Origin: Beta vulgaris subsp. vulgaris
Lineage: Eukaryota > Streptophyta > Magnoliopsida > Caryophyllales > Amaranthaceae
Length of the DNA stretch: 64,000 nucleotides
Assembly: GCF_026745355.1 (NCBI RefSeq)
Contig: NC_079209.1
Coordinates: 14,807,894-14,871,893 of the forward strand
Reading direction: 5' to 3'
Below are positions 47,929 to 62,944 of this stretch, piece by piece; position 1 is the stretch's first letter; each line of letters opens with the position of its first letter. Below the pieces are notes generated by a model. It did not search any database. It worked only from the letters and a program-made list of their open reading frames with translations, and was not told the DNA's origin. A program made the position numbers and the translations under genes.

Positions 47929-48227
47929 TGTTACGTAGTATGAAACTAGTAATTTAATACAACAACTCCCAACTTCAGGTTCTTAATTTGGAGACTTGTG
48001 CAACAATGATTGGACTCGAATCCCGATACTGAGCTCCGACTAGCAACCTGCAAAAAAGGGACCCACCCATAAGAGTGGTTTTAGTACATCTTTTTCCTCA
48101 GAAAAGTGTACTGCAGCCCACATAATCCTCTGACCCATGTACTTTACCTTCATAAGCTTGCGCCACATGTAAGGCTAGGATGAAGCCACGTGTCATCTTG
48201 GTAGCCCTTGATTGTGAGGCTACAACA
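47929..48227 (-). repeat. Gypsy 5' LTR with 327-bp internal deletion
   Basis: 299 bp align end to end with the 3' LTR except that the segment equivalent to 39115-39441 is missing. The lost piece includes the TATA-like motif, so the promoter for gag-pol is gone. Confidence 0.92.
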
Positions 48228-48232
48228 GTGGT

Positions 48233-48685
48233 GGAGTGAGACAGAGAAGGTGTTAGGGTTAGAAAAAAGTCGGCGAACAAACTGAAATCAAGCGACGAGA
48301 ATCAATCTTAGGGTTAGAAAAAAGTCGGCGAAGCTAAGTGAAGGGCTGGGCTGGGCTGCGGCGTGGTGTTGAGAGAAGGGAGGGTGGTGAGAGAGAAGAG
48401 AGAGAAGAGGGAGAACGTGAGATTGAGTAAAGGACGTGAGAAGTAAGGGAATGAAAATGAAGTCCACAAGAAGGAAGATCCGTATTTTTAGGTTAGAAAT
48501 TCATTTCAATTTTTTTTTAAAAAAAAGCCCATAAAGGGCTGCGTTTTTTTAAAAAACGCAGCCCTATAAGCCATAAAGGGTTGTGTTTTTTAAAAAACGC
48601 AGCCCTTTATGGTTTATAGGGCTGTTGCGGTTTTCTTTAAAAACGCAGCCCTTCCAACGCAGCCCTTCCTTTTTTTTCCCTAGTG
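48233..48685. mobile_element. CACTA core and right subterminal repeats
   Basis: A duplicated GGGTTAGAAAAAAGTCGGCG occurs at 48257 and 48311. AAAACGCAGCCCTTTATGG-type repeats in both directions follow (48530-48665), then the terminus. Confidence 0.75.
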
Positions 48686-48688
48686 AGA

Positions 48689-49455
48689 TTGAATTCATGC
48701 AACTTAATAAGTCTCGCTCTCCTAAAATAGTATTTAGATCGGAGATTGATCACTCTTTCTTCAATGTCAATAAAACTATTTACGTACTTATTGTACATAA
48801 ATATGAACAAGAACTATAAAATTGAACATAATTTGTCTTGCTAAAATAATTATCTCGTTTTATCCGAGATTAATGACTCTTGTTGAGTAAAATTAATATT
48901 GTTATTGTTTGATTCTATACGAATATGAACGAAAACTATAATATTTAATTTAATTAGTTTACCCTTCCTAAGAAACTCGTTAGATCGGAGCTTGATCACT
49001 CTTATTATTTTTAATTGTATACGACTATTAATTATGTGAAGACGAACAAAAACTATTTGATCATATTTATTAGATTTAACTAATTGTATAAAAATATAAA
49101 AGAAAATAATAGTACTACATTTATTGAATTCAATGATCTTGCCCTCCTTACAAACTTAATCAGTCTCGCCCCCGAATTTTTGGACAAACTTTTTGACTTT
49201 TTAACTCTTAATATATTTTTATTTTCCCCACAACGAATTGTGAATTTATTTCAAGCTAAGTTCAACCGTTAATGATTGGAAAAGTACAATGTTACTAACA
49301 AAATTGGTACATAACTAATTAAAAATAATGTGTATTCTAAAATTAATATGTTACTAATAAAAAGATAAAGTGTATTATAAAATCACTAATAGGTTCAATA
49401 AATTAACACACATCATCTACTAACATGTAATTAACACACAATTCATCAACTACCG
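48689..49455. other. AT-rich spacer, diverged relatives of the following array
   Basis: GATCGGAGATTGATCACTCTT (48737) and GATCGGAGCTTGATCACTCTT (48984) are direct repeats about 250 bp apart, similar in style to the array at 49461. No gene is present. Confidence 0.5.
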
Positions 49456-49460
49456 TTAGT

Positions 49461-50745
49461 GATACGTTAAGGGGGCTATCAGTGTCGTTGATGAATTGAA
49501 TAGATACGACCTTTTGAACTAATATAGGAACTACGTAATCGTCAACTGAATTAGTCTCATCCCATTAATGAATATATGATACTCGATAGTGATCGGTTAA
49601 TATGTTTGAAATAAGATCGTAAATATTTACTATTTCATTTAAAAGTCTCCCTATCGAAGATTAGTTAGTAATACGTTAAGGGGTCTATCAGTATCATTGA
49701 TCAATTGAATACATACAACCTTTTGAACTAAGATTGGAACTATGTAATCATAAATAGAATTAGTATCACCCCATTAAGGAATACATTATATTCGTGAGTG
49801 ATCTTTAATATGTTTGAAATAAGATCATAATTATGTACTATTTAATTTAAAATTCTCCCTATTGAAGATTAGTTAGTGATACGTTAAGGGTTCTATCAGT
49901 GTCGTTGATCAATTGAATATATACGACCTTTGAACTAAGATTGGAACAATGTAATCGTAAATTGAATTAGTATCACCCCATTAAGGAATACATTACATTC
50001 GAGAATGATCTCTTAATATATTTGAAATAAGATCGTAATTATGTACTACTTCCTCTGTTTCTAAATAAGTGCAACATTTGCATAGTATTTACTATTCACA
50101 GTTTAAACTTTAATTAGCTTTGGTGATTTACATTTTAGTAAAAACATAGTCATGTGGGATCTTGTTATATTCGTCTGAATGTGAATTTTTTTAATATCAA
50201 CTTTTTATAATTTTTACTTATTGATAATTGAAGATATTAATGGTTAAAATAATACATTGGCAAACGTGAAAACAAGAAGTGTTGCACTTATTTCGAAACG
50301 GAGGAAGTATTTAATAAAAGTCTGCCTATCGGAGATTAGTTAGTGATTCTATCGGTGTCATTGATCAATTAAATACAAACGACCTTTTGAAATAATATTG
50401 GAACAATGTAATCGTAAATTAAATTAGTATCACCCTGTTAAGGAGATTGTATTCGAGAGTGATCTTTTAATATGTTTGAAATAAGATCGTAACTATGTAC
50501 TATTTAATTTAAAAGTCTCCTTATCGGAGATTAGTTAATGATACGTTAAGGGAACTATTGGTGTCGTTGATTAATTGAATAAATACGACCTTTTGAACAA
50601 AGATACGGACTATGTAATTGTCAATTGAATTAGTATTACCCCAATACATCATACTCGAGAGTGATCGCTTAATATGTTTGAATTAAGATCGTAATTATGT
50701 ACTATTCATTTTAAAAGTCTCACTCTCGGTTCAAATATATGGGAT
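49461..50745. repeat. Tandem array, five units of about 195-209 bp
   Basis: Units begin with GATACGTTAAGGG (or a variant) at 49461, 49669, 49878, 50345 and 50540. Each contains CAATTGAAT, CGACCTTTTGAACT, TCACCCCATTAAGGAATAC and GAAATAAGATCGTAA in order. A Stowaway MITE interrupts the third unit; without it the spacing is uniform. The fourth unit has lost part of its start. Function is unknown. Confidence 0.88.
50049..50307. mobile_element. Stowaway-like MITE, 259 bp, within the tandem array
   Basis: The ends CTTCCTCTGTTTCTAAATAA and reversed CTTCCTCCGTTTCGAAATAA are flanked by TA (50047-50048, 50308-50309). It is inverted relative to the copy at 11340-11599. Confidence 0.9.
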
Positions 50746-51830
50746 AGTAAATTAGTTAGTCTTCATCCGTCTAAGATTATAATTATTTAACTTTTGCTTA
50801 GTATTATTAATATACTTATAATTGGATTTTTTTATTTATATAATCTATTATACTTTCAATTTTAACTATCATATAATGGACTTCAAACTTTTTAATTGTA
50901 ATAACAAATTTATTATTTCTTCACGATACAAAAATAATCATTTTAATGAGGGGGAAAATGCGGCCTAGTGGCAAGCATTTGATTCAAACTCGCGACCTAG
51001 TAGCCAGCGACGTGCTTTCGTTGCTGCTATTGTAACCAAGTGAGCGGGATATTCACCATGCTAATAAGTGGATACACTAAGTAATTATAGTTTATACAAT
51101 CATTATTTGCAAATTGTAATCCAGGTTTTGGTTACCAATCAAACGTTTTCAGGATTGGATACACTAAGTAATTATAGTTTATACACTAAGTAATTTGTTT
51201 CTAATCCAGAAGCTTAAATTCTTACTAACATATTTATAATAAAATTTAGATTTTTGATACTTTGTTACTTCTTGTACGCAAATCTCTAACTATTCTTCAT
51301 TTTATTATCCTTTTTTTTTCCAAACATGTAAGGACATTACTAACTATATAATTCATTGACTACTCGTTAGCATTTCTAATATATGTGATCTTATTTCTTA
51401 ATATTAATATTAGACATTAGGTTATTGAATTACATCATATGGATTTGGAGTTTGTAGATTGAATATTTAGAACATGAACGTTTGGATTTGCAGATAGAAG
51501 GTTTAGAACATGAACGTCAAGTAATGAATAAACTATAATGGATTTGGAGATTGGAAGTAGTAACATGAATTTTTTTCTAGTCTCACAATATTTAGAGTAG
51601 TAGCATAGTATTTTCTTTAAAGGGTAAATATATTGCATGGTTTTCATTTATACAAATATTTTTAATTGCAAGATGAACAATGTGCTGATACTCCGCTTAC
51701 TACTTTACTTGCTTTCGCTGTTAACCCAGGCCCGAATCTTGGGCATTGACAAATATGTGTAGGTGTAAGATAAATTTTGGACTTTTTAACTCTAAATATA
51801 TTCTTATTTTACGATAGATTATCGTAAATT
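50746..51830. other. Intergenic AT-rich DNA with a tRNA-like remnant
   Basis: At 50955-51055, GCGGCCTAGTGGCAAGC and GATTCAAACTCGCGACC resemble pol III A and B boxes, so this could be a decayed SINE; no tail or TSD was found. Elsewhere only short direct repeats are seen (ACACTAAGTAATTATAGTTT twice near 51075 and 51160; GAACATGAACGT twice near 51475). Confidence 0.4.
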
Positions 51831-52860
51831 TTTTTTTTGATAAGTAATTAAAATTTGATTCCACATAAACTTCAATACATCCTAACCATCCAATGCAAGC
51901 TACAAACCAACTAGGTTGGACCATAGCTAGGCAAAGGAGGTAAACAACTACTTACATTAATTCTCCACTTACAAGGCAATAAACCAGGTGTAATCTCTTC
52001 TACCTAGATTTTGTGGCAATACAGTCCCTATTCTCATTTTAACCAATTCTTGAATCTGTCTCACTGTAAATCTGATGCTTGGACTGCATTGAGACCAATT
52101 AGCACTTGTTCCTTCCTTGCCATACATGATACACCAAAGCAACTATTCCTGCAAACAACACCTGCTTCTGGAACTTGGTTTTCGTGCTATTCCTCACCCA
52201 CCTGATGATATCCTGTAATTCTTCAGTTCTTACAGTGATATTCAGCCACACCTTAATCTCAGTCAGACATTTTTTGCTATATGAACACTCAAAAAACAGA
52301 TGCTCATGTGTTTCAGTGCATCCCTGGTATATCATACACAAATCATTAGGACTCACACCTATTTTTGCAAGTTTTGCTGTTGTTTGTAGTTTCTCTTGAA
52401 TAGCTAACAAAATGATGAGTTTGTGTTTAGGAATAGCAAGTCTATTCCAAACCAATCTATCCTAGTGCAGTCTTACTTTTTCACCTCTGAGCTTGTCATA
52501 CACAACTTGTATTGAGTATTTAGACAGGGAACTAAGCTCATTTTCAGTGAAATAAGCTTTTAATTGTTCCTTTATCTGACAAATTCTAGTCCAATACCAA
52601 CTCCCTCCTAATTTGGGTGTGTAACTCCACCAATTTCCCCCTTTAATATAAACTGAATGCACCCATTTATCCTTACATTATCCTGCTTAGAAGCAATAGC
52701 CCACACATACTTTCCCAAGCAAGCTACATTCCACAATTCTACATTTCTAAATCCCCATCCTCCACAACTTTTACTCCAACACAAGTCTTCCCATGCCACT
52801 GCTCCTGGCTTATGAGTGAATGCTTGTCCACTCCACATAAATGATCTGCACACCATTGTA
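51831..52860 (-). pseudogene. 5'-truncated LINE: end of reverse transcriptase and zf-RVT
   Basis: The minus strand reads from 52860 to a T run at 51831-51840. It encodes the distal RT block (CRSFMWSGQAF, AVAWEDLCWSKSCGGWGFRN) and the zf-RVT region (NRLAIPKHKLIILLAI, CTETHEHLFFECSYSKKCL). Stops or frame changes occur near 52462 and 52620. A TSD is not clear (GTAAATT on both sides at most). Its tail differs from the RNase H-bearing LINEs, so it is a separate lineage, closer to the fragment at 1942-2245. Confidence 0.85.
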
Positions 52861-53434
52861 AATTAATTTTAAGTTCAACAAATTGGATCCAAGTTTTATG
52901 TACTTAATTTCAAACAAGAAAAACTGAAGTGCAAAGCTGATTATGAACAGATGCAAAGATACACCCATTGTACTTTATTATTCTGATAGAGGGACTCTAT
53001 ATGAATAAGGCTTAAGACTCTATATGAATCAAACGTCTGTGTATTATTCTGATAGAGGGACTCTATGTGGAAAAGACTTAAGACTTATTTCATAACGACC
53101 TAAAGGTCGTGGGATCAGGTACTAAGGGACATTTTAATGTCATCGTTGTTTTAGTTTATAAACTTTTTCACTGGCTGAATGAGGTTGTTTCTTGAAGCCT
53201 AAAGATTGAATGTTTAGCTAATATTTAGAGTCATATTTAGCTGCTATTTAAATAAGTATGATACTATTATAAATGGCAAATGAACTTAGATAAATCCCCA
53301 TTCAGTTACTATATTATACAATTGTGATATCAATAGACATCGCCACTTACTATATTATACAATTGTGCTACTAATTGAATAAAAAAAAAAATCTAATCGC
53401 ACTATTGCATGGTCATAAGCTACAAACCTTAAAA
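52861..53434. other. Spacer with a short direct duplication
   Basis: ATTCTGATAGAGGGACTCTAT occurs at about 52980 and 53045, with matching downstream AAGACTTAAGACT-like sequence. No gene. Confidence 0.5.
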
Positions 53435-53700
53435 ACTTCCGCCGTTATTCTCTCATCTTCCATAACATATCGAACTACTGGAACAACCATTCATCATCAA
53501 CAACTTATTATTTTAATAATAGAAAAATCGATCATTCACTATTCTTATACTCCCATCATTATCTAATACTTCCGCCGTTATTCTCTCATCTTCCACAACA
53601 TATCGAACTACTGGAACAACCATTCATCATCAACAACTTATTATTTTAATAATATAAAAATTGATCATTCACTATTCTTATACTCCCATCATTATCTAAT
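53435..53700. repeat. Tandem duplication, 2 x 133 bp
   Basis: ACTTCCGCCGTTATTCTCTC begins at 53435 and again at 53568. The copies differ at only a few positions, so the duplication is young. Confidence 0.92.
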
Positions 53701-54695
53701 ACTTATTTTAACAGGTAAAAACTCCATATATTGCAAACAACCATTCATCATCAATATTCGGTTCACAGCCCAAAATGCAATTACTCCCCACAAATAAGCT
53801 TACCATTGCAAGCAATACCCACAAATAAGTTTCTAGTTCTATTCCCCAACTTGATCATTGGAGATCTATTCAAGAGTCATTATGTTAGACAACTTAATAT
53901 TGTCTACTTGGGTATTTTAGCTTTTCTCGTTAGGAAAGCCTTTACTTATTGTATCTCATACAATCATACTATTTCCATTTGATGCCTAAGCACTTACTGG
54001 GAGTAGACTGCAATTGCTCCCCATAAATAAGCTAACCATTGCAAGCAATACCCTTAAGAAGACTACCAAATGTATATTCATCCACACCAAATCAACACCT
54101 TCTCATCTCGTCGAAAAGATCCTAAGTGAGACCTAAAGACCTAGTGTTTACATACTCAACAATCATGGTATTCTAATAAATTGTATCTCTTTGAGACATT
54201 TCATCGATGGGTGAAGATGAACTTAGAACAAAAGTTACCATAATGTTCAGTAACTTTTCTAAATTTACCACATAGAGGAAAAAAAATTTTGCTGAAGAAA
54301 TGAAATTTCGCCTCCAAAACTCTCGCCCAACTCTCCTTTATGGCTCCAAATGCTGAAAATCCCCCCCCCCCTCCCCAAGCTTCTCCATTTTCCCTCCCAA
54401 TTTTTTTGGCTTAGGTGATGTGACAAGATTTTATTGGTGGTGTACCTGGGGACCACATAAACCTAGTTTATGTGTATAATCTCTCTAATGGAGTACCTAC
54501 ATTTGTCGAGACCGTGTTTTTTCTAACTACACTCTTCGAGGAGAACTCAATATATTTGCATCGTTTATGACTAATTAGAAGGTGCTCTTCTCATTTTTTT
54601 TACCTGCTATAACTTATAAATTGGAATTTGGGAAAGAACTTTGGTAGGAAATAGGGGGAAGTTATGGATGAGTGTGGAAAATATAAGGTATTTTA
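53701..54695. other. Intergenic DNA, nothing coding
   Basis: CATTGCAAGCAATACCC occurs near 53807 and 54035, each after an ACTCCCCA or GCTCCCCA / AATAAGCT block, showing another local duplication about 230 bp apart. A C-run is at 54361-54371. Confidence 0.45.
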
Positions 54696-54803
54696 GGCTA
54701 TGTTCTTTTGGACTGAATAAATGGAAATTTATTTCAGTCTAGTTCATATCAGATCAGTTTAGACAAATTCATTTCAGTTCAGTTCAAACTACTTCTTATT
54801 ATT

Positions 54804-54855
<52 letters not shown>

Positions 54856-54856
<1 letters not shown>

Positions 54857-56446
54857 GAATTTTTTGTAAGAAAAGACCCATTAAAATAGGCTTTTTACAA
54901 GGGAAACACCACTTAATTTTGTTTTTTTGGAGGGAATGACCAAATAAACTACTTCCGTTGACAACTAAACACCACTTTATCATTCTCAAGTCATTTTGTC
55001 AACATTTCGGTGTTGACTAATTTTTCTTTTGTCTCATTCTACCCTCACTCCTCTCACCTACCAGATCTTCTCTCCTTCCACTAACACTCCAATTACTTCT
55101 TCCCAACCATCATAGCCACTTCTTTCTTCTGATTTTTCAATTGGGATATTCCATTTGGTACCATTGTACTTTTGGCTTTTCCATTTGGTACCACTATTTT
55201 TCAGATATTCTACATGGTACTACTATAATTTGATTTTATTCTCTATTGTAGCATTCAACTATGTAAAGTGTTAATTTAAGTTAAAATAGGCTAGAGTTTT
55301 ACTTTGATTTACATGTTTTAATTCGTGTTAAGGTTTTAGTAATCGTTTTAGTCGTTAAGGTCAAAGTTGAGGTCATATTTGACAATTAAAAGACATAGAA
55401 TATAATGATCATTTTTATGAAAATTTTGACTGAAAAATAGAGTTTTGAGGGTTAAAACGGCACCCTAAAATCTTAATTTATTAAATTTTTGTAACTGCAA
55501 ATAGAAACATGCAAACCCAAACAAAATCGTATTATTGTTCAACCATTAACTAACATTTTACTTAAAAAATGGTATGATAAAGATTAATATTAAATTAGAG
55601 TGGTATCATGTGGAATTTTAAAATAACAGTGGTACCAAATGGAAAAGCCAAAAATTCAGTGGTACCAAATGGAATATCCCTTTTCAATTTTGCCTTCAAT
55701 TTCACCTTATCCAATTGATCAGCCAGATTCAATTTTTCCTCTTTCACCATAGCCAATTCTTTCTTCAGATTTTCACATCATTGATAAAGGTCTTCTTCTC
55801 CATCACAAGATCATTCATCATATTTTTTTGCAAATCAATGATGTCATCATCCTACCAACAAAACATACTACATCCCTTACTTCCAGTTTCCAGATTGTAG
55901 AATTTACAACCAACAAACATCCTACATGGATTATCTTTTGTCCAAGACCTAAGCTTTAGAGATGCCACAACCACATATGGTTGCTATTCGAGTGGCTGAA
56001 GATGACCTCCCTGACGTTATCAAATCCGTAATTCAATCTCGCTAAAACCGAAAACCTAATTACACAAACTTCAAAAAATATAGTTAAAGGAAGAAATTCA
56101 TTTAGGTATAAGGAAATTTGGAACTGACCTTGGTTATTAATTGTTGGAAATGATTGAGTGAAGTGCAGTTGAGGAGGAGAGCACTTTCAATTACTTTGGG
56201 GGAAATTGGGTAAATTAGGGTTTTAAGTAGGAAAATGAGGTTGAATGAGACAAAAGAAAAAAATCGATCTTTTGGAGGGAAAAAGAAGTCAACAACCGGA
56301 ATGTTGACATTATGGCCTAAGAATTTTAAAGTGGTGTTTAGTTGCCAACCGGAGTATTTTAATTGGTCCTTCTATCCAAAAAATTTTTTAGTGGTGTTTC
56401 TCCACAAAAAGCCTATTTTAGTTGGACATTCTCTACAAAAAATCCT
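54856..56446. mobile_element. Middle MULE-type element with about 170-bp inverted arms
   Basis: The left arm (about 54856-55020: AGAATTTTTTGTA, TTAAAATAGGCTTTTT, CAACTAAACACCACTTTA) is matched in reverse by the right arm (about 56275-56446). It is inserted in an AAT microsatellite, so the probable 9-bp TSD (AATAATAAT) cannot be placed exactly. No transposase frame is seen. Confidence 0.7.
55143..55680. mobile_element. Inner MULE-type MITE, 538 bp, 9-bp TSD
   Basis: GGGATATTCCATTTGGTACC at both ends (inverted) continues for over 60 bp. The TSD TTTTCAATT is at 55134-55142 and 55681-55689. It is nested inside the middle element. Confidence 0.93.
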
Positions 56447-56647
56447 AATAATAATAATGAATATCATTATCAATGATGAGAAAAATATTACTCTACTTGT
56501 AATTATTAATAATACTCAATTGAGTTCAGTTCAGACATTTATTTCTAATCAGTTTAATTCAGTTCAGACAAATTCATTTAAGATCAGATAAGTTTAGATA
56601 AATTCATTTCAGTTTAGACTTATTCAGGTCAAAAGAATAGAGCCTTA

Positions 56648-58560
56648 GTCGTTAGTGTATTATAAGTTATAACCGCTATAAACGATGAGCTTGTTGATCA
56701 AAAGTGTGTTTTGCTTAAATCATTTGGTTTATTAATTATCAAAACTTATCGGAAATTATTTGAACCTATGCGGATTTATCTACAACTTTGTTAACTTATG
56801 TAACTTATCTTTCGAAAATAAGCCAAAATATTCTTAACAATACACTATTCAAGAATGGAAACTTTATGTTGTTAAATGTTCAGTGTTTACTGTTTAGCAT
56901 GAGCCTTTTACCAATTCAGTAGCTTTGGCAGATTTATATTTTGGATTATAAGTATTTATTACTAGTCAAGGATTACAAAAGTTAACTTTTCTAACATGAT
57001 ATTGAAATATTAGATGGAGTAAGATTGTTGCTTTTGGTTGGTATGGACTTTCTGGCTTCTGCACATGACGGTTTCTTGGCTAAAATGAGTAATTGCATAA
57101 TCAATTATGCAAAAGCAAAAAGAATTTTGTCCATTGAAACAATGCCACATAACCAGACTTACAGTAGGTACACAGTTGGGTCATGGGTGTTCATATTAAT
57201 TTCTCCACCGATATGTATTTGGGAATTTCAGTAGTATCAGATGTGCTCAACTGTACCACAAGCGGAGTAAATGCTATCTTTTCTTTTTTAGATTTATTTC
57301 CCCTACCTCAAGTAGTCAAGTCCCTCAAATTGTAGCCGCTAGAATGGAAATATGGAATTACCTAGCCTGACTTGACGCTGTAACAACTCAAGATCAACCG
57401 TGGATCAGGATTCAGGATGCATTTCTAAGAATGTGACGTGGCGGGCGGCACTTCGTTGAATACAATATTATTCTACATTAAAAACTAGTTCAATTTAGGA
57501 CCTTTTATTTCAAAAAACACTACACACTCGAAAATTTAGCTCGCTCGACATCATTATAATTTTTAGGTTTTTGGTTTTTTGTATTTAAAAGTTATATGAT
57601 ATATGTCTTATAAGTTATAATGAATCAAAAATTAGTCAAATTTATTAGAAACGTGATGATTTTGAAAAAACTGACAACAAAAAAGTGAAAACCATTTTGT
57701 ATGATTTATTGTTTTTTGTTTTTAGTTTTAAAAATACATAAGTTCTATATACAACAACAAAAAAAAAAGGCTAAATACAGCATCTAAAATTATCCTTAAC
57801 TTAATCATGGTTCATTTTAACTTTTTTAATAAAAAAAGTAAAAAGAAATCTCGTATGTAGGGGTGCAGCAGTGCAGCAATGCAGCAAAACACGTTACCAT
57901 AAGTACTTGTGCACACCCCTAAAAAAAACTGGAAAAAAAAAAACGAACCGGCAAGAAAAACTATATCCAATGAATTTAATAACAAGTCGTTTAGAAAAAC
58001 TATATCCAGTGGTTAGCAATGGAGGGTGAACACGACTTTACAGTTTTGTAAGATAGGTGATATTTACATTCTTCTTCTCCACCATACCGTTTGATATTTG
58101 GATGAACTCTTTTACATAGGAAAAAACGAAATAATGGTTAATATACTTTCCTCCCTTCCGTATCATTAATCTACTAAACTAATTCTTCGTACATCATAGT
58201 TGTATATTTGTATCAATTGTACGATCACTATGCTATAACTATTCCCATTCAATGTATGAACGGAATATTACTTGTCATTTTAACTACCAATAGAATATGT
58301 GAAACAAGTTCATAATATGTGTATAGCCTTAAAAGATAGTTACTAATATCAAATGGAGTTAGTATCATTGTTGGTGGATGGAGTGGTGTTTTATTGTATA
58401 AAAATTATGTTTTTACTCACAAGTTACAACAAAAGGAAACTTTTAGTAAAAGAAAAATTCAAAGGTAGGAGGGAACTAGGTGTCAATGTGTCATACTTTT
58501 AAGTGTCACATGTGGGTTAACATTAGAGGTTACTGTATCTGCTCTCTCTGTCTTATGTAA
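56648..58560. other. Intergenic region upstream of CRK-B, nothing recognised
   Basis: A 69-codon frame at 57025-57234 has no recognisable domain. The rest is AT-rich. CAGCAGTGCAGCAATGCAGC at 57867-57886 is a short local repeat. Confidence 0.4.
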
Positions 58561-58580
58561 CAACTCTATCTCATTCACAT

Positions 58581-58586
58581 TATAAA
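58581..58586 (+). promoter_or_regulatory. TATA box of CRK-B
   Basis: TATAAA lies 69 bp before the ATG at 58650, giving an expected leader of about 35-40 nt. Confidence 0.6.
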
Positions 58587-58649
58587 CCCTACTCTGTTCA
58601 AAAACTAAGATCATACTTTAGTCTTTAGCTTATCTTTCATTTCTTAGAC

Positions 58650-62359
<3,710 letters not shown>

Positions 62360-62630
62360 AGTTTTTATATGACAAACTGCATACAATAGATCTTGTGTAT
62401 ATCAGGTGCATATTATGCAATAAACTAACACACCTATTGCATACTAGTTTTTGTATACTTCATATATAAGAAACTATCATATATGACTACAAATAAGTTT
62501 TGGGAACATCGTCTAAACATGGGACAAGTTTGAGATAATGTAGACAAGTTTTTGTGGTAATTAGTAATTACTATAGCAAAAAGAAGTTTTGTATGAGACA
62601 GTTTTTCGATAGCTTGTTGTAAGACTATAA

Positions 62631-62941
62631 CAGTTTGTTTGGTAGAAGGAATTTGAAAGGAAAGGAAAAGAAATGGAAGGAAATTTATTACTTTCCAATG
62701 TTTGGTTCATTAAAAAAAAAATTAAGTGAAAGGAAATGGGAGGAATTGGAAGGAAAGACTCGTTAATAAAATTTCAGTTTCCTTTCCTCCCAAAAGCGGG
62801 GGGATTCGGAAGCAAAGAGAAAATTTATACCAAACATGAGAAATTAAGGTTTTTTTTCCTTTCTCTTCCATTCTTTTCCTTTCTCTTCCCTTCCTTTCTC
62901 TTCCTTTTCTTTCCTTTACTAAAAATGAACCAAACACACTC
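62631..62941. mobile_element. Tourist-like (PIF/Harbinger) MITE, 311 bp, TAA TSD
   Basis: The ends CAGTTTGTTTGGTAGAAG and reversed GAGTGTGTTTGGTTCATT are flanked by TAA (62628-62630, 62942-62944). The left arm is rich in GGAAAGGAAA, the right in CTTTCCTTTC, so the element folds on itself. It lies about 270 bp after the CRK-B stop. Confidence 0.78.
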
Positions 62942-62944
62942 TAA

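Larger units (their letters stand above)
38975..48227 (-). mobile_element. Defective Ty3/Gypsy (Tat-type) LTR retrotransposon, 9253 bp
   Basis: The TSD GTGGT lies at 38970-38974 and 48228-48232. The 3' LTR is 38975-39600 and the 5' LTR 47929-48227 (element on the minus strand). The primer-binding site TGGCGCCGTTTGTGGGGA is next to the 5' LTR (47910-47927), and a purine tract AAGGGGCAAA lies at 39601-39610, minus strand. The order on the minus strand is gag, protease, reverse transcriptase; RNase H and integrase are missing. Between pol and the 3' LTR lies an opposite-strand (plus) gene remnant. The element sits inside the CACTA element. Confidence 0.93.
35886..48685. mobile_element. Non-autonomous CACTA element expanded to 12.8 kb by nested insertions
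   Basis: The left end is CACTAGT (35886-35892), then the solo LTR, then CTAGTGGAAAAACAC. The right end is CCCTAGTG at 48678-48685. A 3-bp TSD, AGA, lies at 35883-35885 and 48686-48688. Removing the solo LTR plus duplicate (2296 bp) and the Gypsy element plus duplicate (9258 bp) leaves 1246 bp: subterminal AAGGGCTGCG repeats at both ends and a short leader-like core (38820-38970 with 48233-48480). No transposase is present. Confidence 0.88.
54696..56644. mobile_element. PIF/Harbinger-type element, TTA TSD, carrying nested MULEs
   Basis: The left end GGCTATGTTCTTTTGGACTG and reversed right end GGCTCTATTCTTTTGACCTG fit the GGxxxTGTT-type Harbinger terminus. TTA flanks lie at 54693-54695 and 56645-56647. 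Without the insertions it is about 360 bp, a Tourist-like MITE with AATTCATTTCAGTT-type subterminal repeats. Confidence 0.82.

Noticed and set aside
51721..51735. AACCCAGGCCCGAAT as a possible tRNA B box
   Set aside because: No A box at suitable spacing, no tail and no TSD.
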